This document shows positions 38,400 to 50,800 of a stretch of 64,000 nucleotides of DNA, piece by piece (position 1 is the first letter of the stretch; every line of letters starts with the position of its first letter). The DNA comes from Protula sp. h YS-2021. Lineage: Eukaryota; Annelida; Polychaeta; Sabellida; Serpulidae. The notes under the pieces are model-generated. The model was not told the origin of the DNA. It saw nothing but the letters and a program-made list of their open reading frames with translations, and made no database searches. The position numbers were made by a program, and so were the translations under genes. The stretch spans positions 7,954,922-8,018,921 of the forward strand of contig OX457028.1 in the NCBI GenBank assembly GCA_949752745.1. The letters are read 5' to 3'.

Positions 38400-41300
38400 T
38401 GATGTATGACGATTGCTTCGTTATATTTTATCATTAATATACTCTGTTTTACACATTGGTTTCAGCCCTTATTATATGTTTTTGTGCTGTTCTGATTGTA
38501 GAGTCGCTGCAAATCTCGGAATTTTGTGCACACCTCAAGCGTACCGGAGATCCGCATTCACGACGCATGGCCTGTTTACGTCGCTAGCTCAATCAGTGTG
38601 CGCATTTGGATTTTTTCCTTTCTACTACAACAGCAAGAGCCGGCTAGAGTCCGTGCTAGAGGCCGCAAGCATTCGAAGAGTGATAAGTCGTCTGCATCGA
38701 TCCAATCACTTTCATCTTTTGTGTTACCGACGCTTGTGAGATCGCATACGGATGCACAGGATAACATATTATCAGTGAAGGTTAACCCCAAGATTATTTC
38801 GTTGCCGCTTCTCGATTCTGGGGTGTCATCACAGCCCGTGTATATCGTGCACCAGGGTCAAGTGGATGTCACGTCACCTGTGGAAACTTCGCTAGTGACT
38901 GCGATGCCTGCTTTACAGGGCCATGTTCAATCGTTGTTGCAGGTGTCGTTAGCTAATGATGTCACCATGGAGACCAATGCCGTTGCGCAAGATGCTACGA
39001 TCCAACAATCGCCTACAACGACAGACTTGAAAAATGTAATGTCGGGGTCGTCCCCGAGAAGGCAGGAATTATCACCGTTGAAGAAGTTTGCCTTAAGTTT
39101 CAATTTACACCAGACATTTTGCGTCATGCCTCAGATGAGGAACTTAAGATGCTGCGCAGCTTTGCCTCGAAGTCAGGATCGGTGGTGTCGGCAACATGGC
39201 GACTAAATTCAGTTCTGTCGGCTACCATTACGACTGAGTCATCGTCACCGAAGGAGTTGCAGCAACCTCCGCTCTCTGTTATTGCACCGATTCAACGTTA
39301 CTATGGCAGTTACTGTGCCTGTGTCACCAGTTAAGACTACCGCATCGCAGCCCGCGCCACTTATTTTTACTCAGGCCACATCATCGGACGCTTTGCATTC
39401 AGCGTCTTATCAGGACCCGCCACGGGAGGACTATATGCCGTTTAGGCCGGTGCGTACGCCCACGCCTCCAAGGACTGATCTTCTAACAGAGGACTGGCAA
39501 CAGGCGTCAACTGTGCATCTGTCGGCAACGGACTTCCCGTTTGAAGACATTTTAAAGTTTATTGCTGACCATTCTTCTGCCAGCTAATGAGTTTACAGCC
39601 GCAGGTTTTTAAACCAGCTCTGTTTTAGCGGCTCAGATCCAACTGAGACCACGCAAGGCTTTCATGGCCTTGTCGAAAACTCCCTATAAAGCCAACGTTC
39701 TGCAAGCGAGATGGAAGAACTACAGTCTCTCCACATTATTGATCCCGACTGCTGCGACTATTAAGGCACAGCATGCGAGGAAGCTTCGTTTCGCACCTAT
39801 TGACGGTCAATCGGACTTATTTCCGCCGAAGTTGTTAAAGAATGTGATTGAAGCGGCACGGTGAGATCACAAGATGCATTGATGCACAAGGGTCTAACAC
39901 CACGTACCACGCCAGCGAAGCAACGTCACGCAGCGGCCCCTCCGACAGCTACACCACGGAAGACGCCGGGTTCTTTACTACTGTCAATACACCAACACAA
40001 AAAGCACAAGTCGGACACGAAAAAGCAGGCTGTCACTCCCAGTCAAATGTGGCAACCAATCAAAGTACCCGATGCAGATCGCATGACGATCTCTGCCAGA
40101 TACTTTCGGTTTCTGCGAAAAATTGGTTGGTCAATGTCGCGAATCGAACTTAAATGTGCCCGGTGGAAGGCTGAAAAATTTTTGGCAAGCTCTGAGAGCT
40201 CCCAAAAATTCAGTTCGGTGGTTGCGCTTGGGGTTATTCTTTAACGTTTGCAAGGTACAGGTCAAGTTGTTACATTCTTATACCGTTGGCCAAGCTTGCC
40301 AATCCTTCTTTAGTTGCAACGTGCGATCACAATCCAGAGAAGCAACTTGTGTTGCAATAGATGGTTCAAGAGCATGTAGACAAGAGAGCTGTAGAAAAGA
40401 TGCCGGTAGGCACTCCCGCGTTCCACAGTCGGGTCTTTCTCGCACCGAAAAAGTCAGGCGGTTGGCGTCTTGTCATAGACTTTTCGCAACTCAGTCAGTT
40501 CCTCCATCTTATATGCTCTACAGTTGATCAAATCTGCCCTAAGTCAGGGCATGTGGGCGGTGTCAGTGGATTTGTCTGATGCATATCTCCACGTGCCAAT
40601 GCACGAGGCTTCACGTCGTTTTCTTGCATTCACCGTAGCGGATCAGAGTTACTGGTTTCTCCGCCTACCATTCGGATTGCCAACGGACCGTTTGTGCGTA
40701 CGCAAGTTATGAAGGTAGTCAAGATGTGGAGTCGGCAAGTAGGGTTGCTGTTGTTCCAGTATCTCGACGATTGATTGTTAGTAAGTGCGGACAGACAGGT
40801 GCTTCTAGCCCAGTTACGTCTTCTATTGGATCAGAGCGAGGTCAATCGCAAGAAGTCAGAGTTAGTTCAGTTTCCGAAAATAAAGTTTCTGGGGGAATTG
40901 TTAGATTTAGTTCACTCCAGAGAATTTCCCACGCAAATCCGACTTCGGCACAGGTGGAGTCTCTTCTAGGTTTCCTGGTGGCGACCAAAAAATAGGGTCG
41001 AGCTAGGCAGGTGTCATTTTCTTGAGTTTCAGCGGGTAGTTCTGAAGGCAGTGCGGCGTGGCAGGTTGCCCGGTCATCGCATAAGGTTACCGTTTTTGGC
41101 TCTTAGGGATCTGGATTGGTGATCCAGACAGCCAATTTTTCCACTGGAGTCCCTTTTTCTATCGAAGCAAGTGCAGATGGACGCTTCTTGTACAAGATAG
41201 AATGCAGTTTTCCATGATCATATGTGGAAGGGTTGTTGGTCCAGCAACGAACAGCAGTTGCACATCAATGCCCTGGAAATGAAAGCGGTCTTGATAGCTT

Positions 41301-42118
41301 TTCAAACTCTGCAGACATTTCTCGACGCTCACGTGATACAGTTTCTGATAGACAATCAGAGAGTGGTGACGTATTTGTCCAAGCAGGTCGACACGCGCTC
41401 ACCATGTTTTCTCGTTTCACCAAACAGGTTTTGTTATGTGCTCTGATTGTGGCTTTTTCATTCAGGCCTGTGACATTGAAGGCAGTTTGAATGTTCTCGT
41501 GGATTTAGTGGATCAGGTTGCTTACACCGAGTGGGCGTTAGCGGATTACAAGTTTCGCTGGATTGCGTCGCAATCTCCGTGGTTTCCTTCCCAGATCGAT
41601 CTGTTTGCCAATCGGCTCAATTATCGTCTTCCGGAGTACATATCTCCGTGCCCGGATGTGGCGGCAATAGTGATGGAGTATGGCAGTATGGCAGTTGTTT
41701 CGACTCAAACTTTGGTGCATAAGTTTTCCTTCCTGAAATCAAAGGTTTTCTCAGCGAGTCCTAAAGAGAATGAACAGAATTCATAGGGATTCAATGAACA
41801 AGGTGTACTTGTCGCTTTGGCGTTTGTTCGAGTCATGGTTTCTGGATAGGGGCATCGATCCCGTGGCTGCTACGGCAGTGGCACTCGCCTACTTTTTTCT
41901 GTATTTGTTAGAGGTCAGAAGGGTGTCGGTGAGATCCATTATGACGTACCATTCGGCTCTCACCTTTATTTTGAAGCTAGCGTCAGGTTATTACTTTCAT
42001 CTTGTGAAGTGTTGTCAGGATTGGTAAGGTCTTTTTATTTGGAACGACTAGTGATGGTTTTTACGTCTACAAGATATTTTACTCATGAAAATGAGTATTA
42101 AGAAATTAAATACTTCAG
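38400..42118 (+). mobile_element. DIRS-like retrotransposon copy C, decayed
   Basis: Same order as copy A: gag-like KRTGDPHS (about 38540), reverse transcriptase with VDLSDAYLHVPMHEASRRFL and LRLPFGL (about 40562-40680), YLDD followed directly by TGA (40772-40774), RNase H-like LEMKAVLIAFQ...VIQFLIDNQ (about 41270-41365), and a tyrosine-recombinase N-terminal domain with YLSLWRLFESW and DPVAATAVALAYFFLYLLE (about 41800-41915) that ends near 42030. It terminates in the CTTCAG arm (42050-42118) shared with 32826-33180. Frameshifts and stops make it non-functional. Confidence 0.75.
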
Positions 42119-42169
42119 ATGCACTATTCGACCTAATTATCGATACCCGTCAGCGCAGCAAGTATCACG

Positions 42170-43790
42170 TGATCGCTTCGTCTCATATACAACCCGGTAT
42201 CGCAGGAATCTGTCGCAAACACGACCGTTCCAGCGACGACCCAGCACAATCACGGGTCGTACTACACAACCCGTGTTTAATACAATGCCAACCCGTGACA
42301 GTCACGTATCGTGCCAGTAACGCATCATGCCATTCACGTATCGTGACAGTCACGAATCGAAGCAGACACGGCTAGGCCTTGTGTCAAGTCGTGACAGTCA
42401 TGTATGGTGACAAACACGACTCGAAACAAAGGCCAGTCGCTGCAACAGCAAGTCGTCACAAACACGACCGGTGACACTATGTTGTAAAAAGTCGCTGTGA
42501 ACATGACTAATGACAACAGCGAGTCACTGCAAACACGACTCGTGACAACAGCAAGACGCTTCAACCATGACCCCTGACAACAGCGGGTCGGTGCAAACAC
42601 GACTCGTGACGACAGCAAGTCCCTGCAAACACCACTCGTGACGACGGCAAACTACCGCGAACACGACCCGTGACAACAGCGACTTACCGGTTGACCTGGT
42701 CGTCACTGCTACGGGTCGTGATGAGAGCAACTGTTGCCTACACGACCCGTATTACTTTTAAACCGTCTTTTCTTGTGCCCGTCACTGTAGCAGATCGTAA
42801 CAAACACGGCCTAACAGACTGCAAGAGGAAAATACCCCTGTTAGCCTCGTACCATGACACGTGATCAATGCTTACACCATGCTGGCACAGCGACGACCCG
42901 TCACAGTGTCAAGTTGTCGTATCCGCTACAGGTATGATGCCGATGTGACGACCATATGATCGATTCCCCCACCGATTTATATGTGGACAGAAGCGGCTAC
43001 ATTACTCAATACCGTGATAAATCCTCAAAACACTACCTGTTGGCATGTCTATCAACAGAAAGAGATAGTGTATGCTACCCCCAAAAGAGGGTAACTGCAG
43101 CCTCAAGCCAGTGGAAAACAACCTCCTAAGCTGTGAAAACTGCTTGTCCCACAATCTTATACCGCTCCCAGAGCGTAAGGAAAGAAGGACGACGGAAAGA
43201 AGAAACTTTATTGTTTGCAGAGCTAACTCAATGCAAACTGTTTGCTGACTGTGAGGGAAACCCTCGAAATAGCAACTGAGAAAATCGCCCAGAAGCCATC
43301 TCAGTGTCTATTACACATAACCTACACCAGGTTCTTAATGGCAGGGAAGCATTTAACGAACGAATGCCGGTCTGACAAAACCCAGAACTACCACGTGTAG
43401 AAATCATCAAAGACAGCAAAACCGGTCAAAGCATACACCGAACAAGATAAAACTTACGGTATACGTAAATATAATATCCAAGATAAATAATATCCAAAAA
43501 GTAAATTTAACCGGAGAAAAATCTCCTGTTACTCGGATCGCGATAAGTTGGTCATGATTCGATCACATGCCAGAAACTGCACCGGCGCTGATTGGTCGGA
43601 TGCTTGACAAGCATTATAAACATAGCAACCGGGCACCTGTTAAGGGAACCCATATGGTGCTATTTGTGCCACAGAAATTTTTATTATTATGAATCGCGAT
43701 AACCAATATGAAACACATTTGAAAACCCATAGTGATGACTTCGTAGTCTACAAGCCGATATTTTCGAAATCAAAAATGTGTAGTCACAAG
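42170..43790 (-). repeat. DIRS-cluster terminal sequence, right inverted copy
   Basis: Inverted, diverged counterpart of 26345-27700, starting with the GACTCG minisatellite (about 42200-42700) and ending near GTAGTCTACAAGCCGATATT (about 43770). It follows directly after the end of copy C. Confidence 0.65.
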
Positions 43791-46700
43791 TAATATTTTC
43801 ACTGATATGTAAGAGAACCTGAGAGTTGGCAAATTATTATTATAAGATAGGGTTGTTTCTTCGTTATTTATTGGGTGTATTCAGATTTTATATTGTTGTT
43901 GAAGTATTTCCAATCTCTTCACATAAAATCGCGTCGCAAGTGTTTTCCTCTATCAAGCACAACAGGGTAATCCATTTGTTTAAACTCATTTATTATGCAT
44001 AAATAGTGCGTTCCCTTTTACTAAACAGAGTACTTACTATTTCAGCAACTCAAAAAGCTGGAACGTCTCTTTACCATAAGAAATCGTTGGTGCTTGGTTG
44101 CACTACACCTCTCCCCCTCACAAAAAAAGACAGAGAAAGTGCCAGATTTTGTCAATTGTCTTCAACTGCTGCATCATATCAAATCCTTTTTTTGAGTTAC
44201 ATAAATTCACTGCACTACTTTTTTTATATTTCATCATGAAAATAGGTTAGTTTAGGAGATGCTTTAGCAGGGCAGAGAAAACCGCAACAAAGTACTTTTA
44301 CCACACTAATCCCGCCATGATATACGAAATAAGGTTTGACTAGCATCTTGTTTTTTTTCGTTTGAACTCTTCCTTTTAACTCTTTCAAACACATGGCTAG
44401 CTGGCCTTGAAACGCATCCCTGTGCTCCCCACCACACACTTGCACAATTAATGAATAAGGGTCATATTTTAAAAAAAATGTTTTAAAATAAAATGTTTTT
44501 TTTATAAACAGCAACACTTCCTATAAAACATCGCTTGATCAAAGCCAATGTAACAGGCGATCCCTTCATTTCTATTTGGATTAACTCAAAACACCTGTCA
44601 CCGAAATGCCTTTATCACTCAGACAGGAAAGGTTTGAACTGTTGTGTTGCACATGAACTGTGTGTTCAACATCGGGCGGGGAGATAGGAGAAGTGATGTG
44701 AATGGTTTACACAGCCAGTACATTTCTCTGCATTATTACTAACATCTAAGTTGATATCGTTTAATTTTATTGAAAACACTTAATTTTATTGAAAAGGCCA
44801 TTTGGAAGTCCTCCCTTCTTTAAAATAATTGCCGTAACCTTTGACTGGTTCCGAACTACAATCGAACATACTTCTACATGCAGAGGAAAGTTTTGTGCCA
44901 TTAAGAACTATGTGATTTAATGTAATATGTAAATATTGATGTCTACTTGAATCATGAGCAGAACAATTATACCACAGCTCACAAAACTAAGGACCAATCG
45001 CGAAAGCTTAAAAATATTTAGGAAAATTCTTATTAGAAAATTTCAAGGAAAAATTATAAGTAGTAGTTGTAAAGAATAAAGCAAATTTATTTTGGTTAAA
45101 AAAAAAAATTGCACAAAGTTATGTTCTATATGGACGGAACTAAGGCCTTTGATATACTAGATCCTTGATATTTTGTTAAAATAGAATATATATTGCATGT
45201 TTACCAGTATCGAAAGTAATGTACTTACATTAGATGGGAAACAATAGTGTCCAGTGGATTTTAGATCAGATATCGGTGTAATGTAAGTTTGTTCATTTCT
45301 ATTTCTATTTGATGTCTTTATGAATTATATTTGTACGAAATTACAGAATGTAAAAATTTGTTGGTACTTTTATCAAAATATCCGAATCGCCGAAAGACTT
45401 GCAAAATCTGGTACTGTTTTGTAATAATAATGGAATTTAATTAGATATTTTATTTATAAAATCAAGGCTAAATGTGTAGTATGCACATTATTCACAAATA
45501 TTACAGTGAAAACAAAATTGAATAAGACGTATGAACATCTAGGCCATATATGCCCAAGAGCTAGTACAATAACCAGTAAGTAAAGCTTTTGATTTGATAA
45601 TCTGAAAGGTTTCTTGTTTAAAACACATACTGACAACTTTAGTACTTCGTTATTGCAGTTTGCAATAAAAACGATCGTGTATGATTGCATGCAATATTAT
45701 TGTTGGCGCATTCTTCAATCTAAATGGGAGTGTCCTATTATATGAAGATGGATTTACAAACAAGTATATACAGTCAAATGTAAAATAACGGAACAGAGAA
45801 GAAATAGAGATTTTGAATTGAATTTTATATATTCCGCGCTTCACATATAGCATCATCATGCATGCGTTATATATTAACAGACATAAATAGCATTGAAAAT
45901 AATAGCACAGAAACCATGACGACAAAAGCGTCAGTGCACTTCCTGTTTGAGCGAAATTAAAAGGTTTTTTCTAAGTGATCGTGAAGAAAGTGTGTTGGTT
46001 GTGAATGTTTTTATCTATATGATTGTTTCTTTTGAAAATAGGAAAGTTATCAAGTTTGAACTTTCGATACCCTTGAGCGTGCGATCGCGAAATTGCCGCA
46101 CCGTAGTTGTAACAAACATCAGTTGTAGTCGAAGCTCCAAGGAACAACTCCTCACAATGGGAGTGGCATATACCTTAGGATACCTTAGGATGGTACTGGC
46201 ACCAGGTTAACTAAACCTCTATGGCCAGCTCAGTTTTATTACTCCATGGTTTAATATTTCGACCAATGCTTTGCAAGCACAACGGAGATTAGTCCCAGCG
46301 GACCCTTTCTATCTTCCTGGGACAGAAAGGGTCACATTTCCTGCAATAGAAATGGCCATTGATCTCAACTTTCGAGGCTCTGGATCTTTCGGCGCACGTT
46401 CAAGGACACCGAGGCTCGAACTGGCAGGCTTTTTCTTTAAAAGCACACTAAGAAGTACCCTGGCGCATTATTTTCGGCCTCAGCGAAACTCCCATACTAG
46501 AGTAAAGCGTGGCTTTGTAACTGTGAATTCACTGTTGTTGTGGGCGATAATGAGGGATTCGATATCGTGATCTCAAGAAAACATATATTTTTCTCAGTAA
46601 AAAATTGTTATCTAGTAATAAAACTTGTGCACCATAATTTATAATTGGGCCATTCATGTGATGCACCCTTTCTAAAATAACGCCCTTGGCCCCAGTCGTG

Positions 46701-47759
46701 CGCCGAGATTTAAAAATTGACATCAATGACATTTCCTATTGTAGGAACTATGACTCTTGCTGTCATAAGAAGACCGCAAGAGTCATCTAGGACTAAACGG
46801 AGATCTATAGTTATAAACGATTTCTTCACTTTCAAAGAAATTATCAAGTCTGTTCTTGAATGAATTTACACTGTCAAGGGACATTGTCAAGGGACATGGA
46901 AATTGGACTCTTTTTAAACATATTTTCAAACAGATATTATATTTTAAGTTTTTGTCGAAGTTATTAAGTTGCTTCCATTTCCATATCGCTGCGCCATTCC
47001 TGCTCGTATGTTAAGAAACATGTCATGTGTGATAGACAAATTTGTTTATTTATCAAATTTAATGTTATTCATTGCAAAAAAACAAGATATTTCTTCGGTA
47101 ATAAATAATCTTAATAAATAATACATAAATAAAGACGTAATCAGCTGATTGGTTGTTCCGGTCTGGTTGCAGATACTCGTGTAGCGTGTGTAAACATTTA
47201 TGTCCCTTCAATCACCATATCAGTATAGGGAAAACATGAAAGGTGTATGCTAATATGCCTAAAATAAATACAGTCAAGGGAAAATAGGTCAGTTTCATTG
47301 ATTTGGGATAAGATGTTGTTATCCAAGGAATTAAAGCAGTTTTCTGTAAAAAACAATTCATACATAAGCTGCTGCTTCAAACTAGGAAGTCCGCCGTTTT
47401 GGCGCAGTTGCAACTAGACTGTTCATTGCCAAATCTACCTTTCTGTTTACCGTAGTTATCATCCTTTTTTTCTCATTATTGTAGAACTTGATAGCGTTTG
47501 TAGGAACTTAGTATGTATGGGTTATAAGGGCGGTTACCTGTTCTTTTATGTTACTCGGTGGAGTTGTTCTACGGCACACGAAAAAAAATTAGGTAATAAA
47601 AACCATAAATTGTCGCCCAATCTACCTGCCTCACCTCGTATATAGCTCCTGTCGTACTGCTGTACCGTGTCTCAGCTTCAAGTCTCCAACTGAGATGGTT
47701 ATACGTATCAACTTCCGTCGCTTCGACAGCCTGGTGTGGCGATATTACCATATGTTAAC
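43791..47759. other. Intergenic sequence upstream of DRC3, no supportable gene
   Basis: AT-rich with small unconnected frames. The one notable structure is a hairpin with GACCCTTTCT (46301-46310) and AGAAAGGGTC (46324-46333), extended by TCCCAG/CTGGGA. No conserved protein or RNA motif is recognised. Confidence 0.45.
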
Positions 47760-47830
47760 TTAAAGGAATTATATTGAAGAGGGTAATGATGGATGATATC
47801 GTTGTGCTTCCAGGGTAAGGCTTAGCAAAG

Positions 47831-50800
47831 ATGAGCCGATTGTACGACACCGTGGAGCCGTCCGTCATCGATGATGACATGCTCCACAAGGCGGTTGAGG
47901 AACAAGGGCCCAAAGAGGAGGCCGGCAAAATTGCCAAAGACGAGGGGATCGACTTTGCAGAAGTGAAAGCTTTGCGACTGGATTTTAAAAGTATGCGTTT
48001 GTTTTTGATCCTCTTTTTATTAAACTGTTATGTTTTTAGCAAAGATGACTTTTTAAAAATCATTTTGATTCTAGAGTAAACAATGCTGTAACCATTTTAA
48101 ATCTATATTTTTGAATTAACTGAACCTAAATTCTTTCATGCTGCTCCGTTACATTCTTACTTCCTCTTGCATTGACATTACTGCAAAAAATCTGTATTCA
48201 GGTTATTTCGACATTATCATTCTAATCTCCGTTTTATATTTTTATAACATTGTTTCAGATATTCTCAAGATTGATAATTTATGGTGCTTTAAAACGCTAA
48301 CCAAGCTCCAGTTGGACAACAATATCATAGAAAAAATAGAAGGGCTCGATATGCTTGAAAATCTAATATGGTTAGGTGAGTGACGTGCAACAGATCCATG
48401 ACTTGTGCGATTAACCATTATATAGCTGTTATTGATCTGATAGAATTATTGTAAACAGTATTGTTACATTTCTTTATCGCAAAATAAGCAGGGCGCTCTG
48501 GTGGTTTTGAGTATAATGAAATTGTTTCTGAAATTACCAGAAAATGCTCAAAAGTTATACTAACATTTTTCAAAATTAAAGGAGTTAGTTTAGCAGTGCA
48601 AAGATGTGAATATAATAAGCAAGTCTTGGGGAATTTCTCAATTCAGCAAACTTGCGTTAGAATGAATGGCTATTCATAAAAAGGCAATCTGAAGTTATAA
48701 CTCTGATTCAATTCTGTTAAGTTCCTTCAAAAAGAAAATATAGACACTGTAAAAAATTACATTCTAGAGGTTCATGTTGAAATTCTCCTAAAAAATGTTT
48801 CAGTGCAGTATGTCTGCCACGGTTTGTTTTGTATTTTAGATTTGTCGTTCAATAACATCGAGGTGATTGAAGGTCTTGACAAATTAACACACCTCGAAGA
48901 CCTCACGCTGTACAATAACCGCATACAAAGACTGGAAAACATGGATGTGCTCACAAAATTGCACGTCTTCTCTGTAGGAAACAACGATCTTAAAGATTTG
49001 GAAAACGTATGTTATTTTCTTGTTTCGGTTTCAAGTAACAGCAGAAATTTGTATTTAAAATCGTAATTCGGTTTTTTAGTTTAGCGTTTTCGTTACTATT
49101 TCTTCTTCGATTAAAATTTGCATATCCAGAGATCATAATGAGTATAGAAGTATATGTATATAGAAGTGATTGGTCGTTCGTTTCTCGACTCAGCTGTACA
49201 CTTTTGGTTTTGCAGCTTTTATACTTACGGAGATTCAAACAGCTTCAGACGCTGAACCTCAGCGGTAACCCAATCTGTAAAATTGAAGAGTTCAGACAGT
49301 ACACAATAGCCTACCTCCCGTCCATCCAGTTCCTTGATTACAGATTAGTCGACGATGCCTCGGTTTGTACGACTGATTTGTGCTTTTTCCTGCTGTGGCG
49401 GGAGAACCCCTTTGTGTTGGTGTGTGTGTGTGTAGGAGGGAGAGATGAGGACGGAGAAGCCTTTGTTTTGGCGTATTTGTGTGTAGGAGGAGGAGATGGG
49501 GACGGAGAAGCCTTTGTGTTGGCGTATTTGTGTGTAGGAGGGAGAGATGAGGACGGAGAAGCCTTTGTGTTGGTGTGTTTGTGTGTAGGAGGGAGAGATG
49601 GGGACGGAGAAGCCTTTGTGTTGGTGTGTTTGTGTGTAGGAGGGAGAGATGGGGACGGAGAACCCCTTTGTGTTAGTGTGTAGGAGGGAGAGATGGGGAA
49701 GGAGAAGCCTTTGTGTTGGTGTGTAGGAGGGAGAGATGGGGACGGAGAAGCCTTTGTGTTGGTGTGTTTGTGTGTAGGAGGGAGAGATGGGGACGGAGAA
49801 GCCTTTGTGTTGGTGTGTTTGTGTGTAGGAGGGAGAGATGGGGACGGAGAACCCCTTTGTGTTGGTGTGTAGGAGGGAGAGATGGGGAAGGAGAAGCCTT
49901 TGTGTTGGTGTGTAGGAGGGAGAGATGGGGACGGAGAAGCCTTTGTGTTGGCGTATTTGTGTGTAGGAGGGAGAGATGAGGACGGGGAAGCCTTTGTGTT
50001 GGTGTGTTTGTGTGTAGGAGGGAGAGATGGGGACGGAGAACCCCTTTGTGTTGGTGTGTAGGAGGGAGAGATGGGGAAGGAGAAGCCTTTGTGTTGGTGT
50101 GTTTGTGTGTAGGAGGGAGAGATGGGGAAGGAGAAGCCTTTGTGTTGGTGTGTAGGAGGGAGAGATGAAGACGGAGAAGCCTTTGTGTTGGTGTGTTTGT
50201 GTGTAGGAGGGAGAGATGGGGACGGAGAAGCCTTTGTGTTGGTGTGTTTGTGTGTAGGAGGGAGAGATGGGGACGGAGAAGCCTTTGTGTTGGTGTGTAG
50301 GAGGGAGAGATGGGGACGGAGAAGCCTTTGTGTTGGTGTGTTTGTGTGTAGGAGGGAGAGATGGGGACGGAGAAGCCTTTGTGTTGGCGTATTTGTGTGT
50401 AGGAGGGAGAGATGGGGACGGAGAAGCCTTTGTGTTGGTGTGTTTGTGTGTAGGAGGGAGAGATGGGGACGGAGAAGCCTTTGTGTTGGTGTGTAGGAGG
50501 GAGAGATGAGGACGGAGAAGCCTTTGTGTTGGTGTATTTGTGTGTAGGAGGGAGAGATGGGCACGGAGAAGCCTTTGTGTTGGTGTGTAGGAGGGAGAGA
50601 TGGGGACGGAGAAGCCTTTGTGTTGGTGTGTAGGAGGGAGAGATGGGGACGGAGAAGCCTTTGTTTTGGCGTATTTGTGTGTAGGATGGAGAGATGAGGA
50701 CGGAGAAGCCTTTGTTTTGGCGTATTTGTGTGTAGGAGGGAGAGATGGGGCAGGAGAAGCCTTTGTGTTGGTGTGTAGGAGGGAGAGATGGGGACGGAGA

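Noticed and set aside
26345..43790. A single large captured viral or cellular gene cluster
   Set aside because: Every recognisable block is gag-, RT-, RNase H- or tyrosine-recombinase-like and repeats three times, so decayed DIRS-like retroelements explain it.
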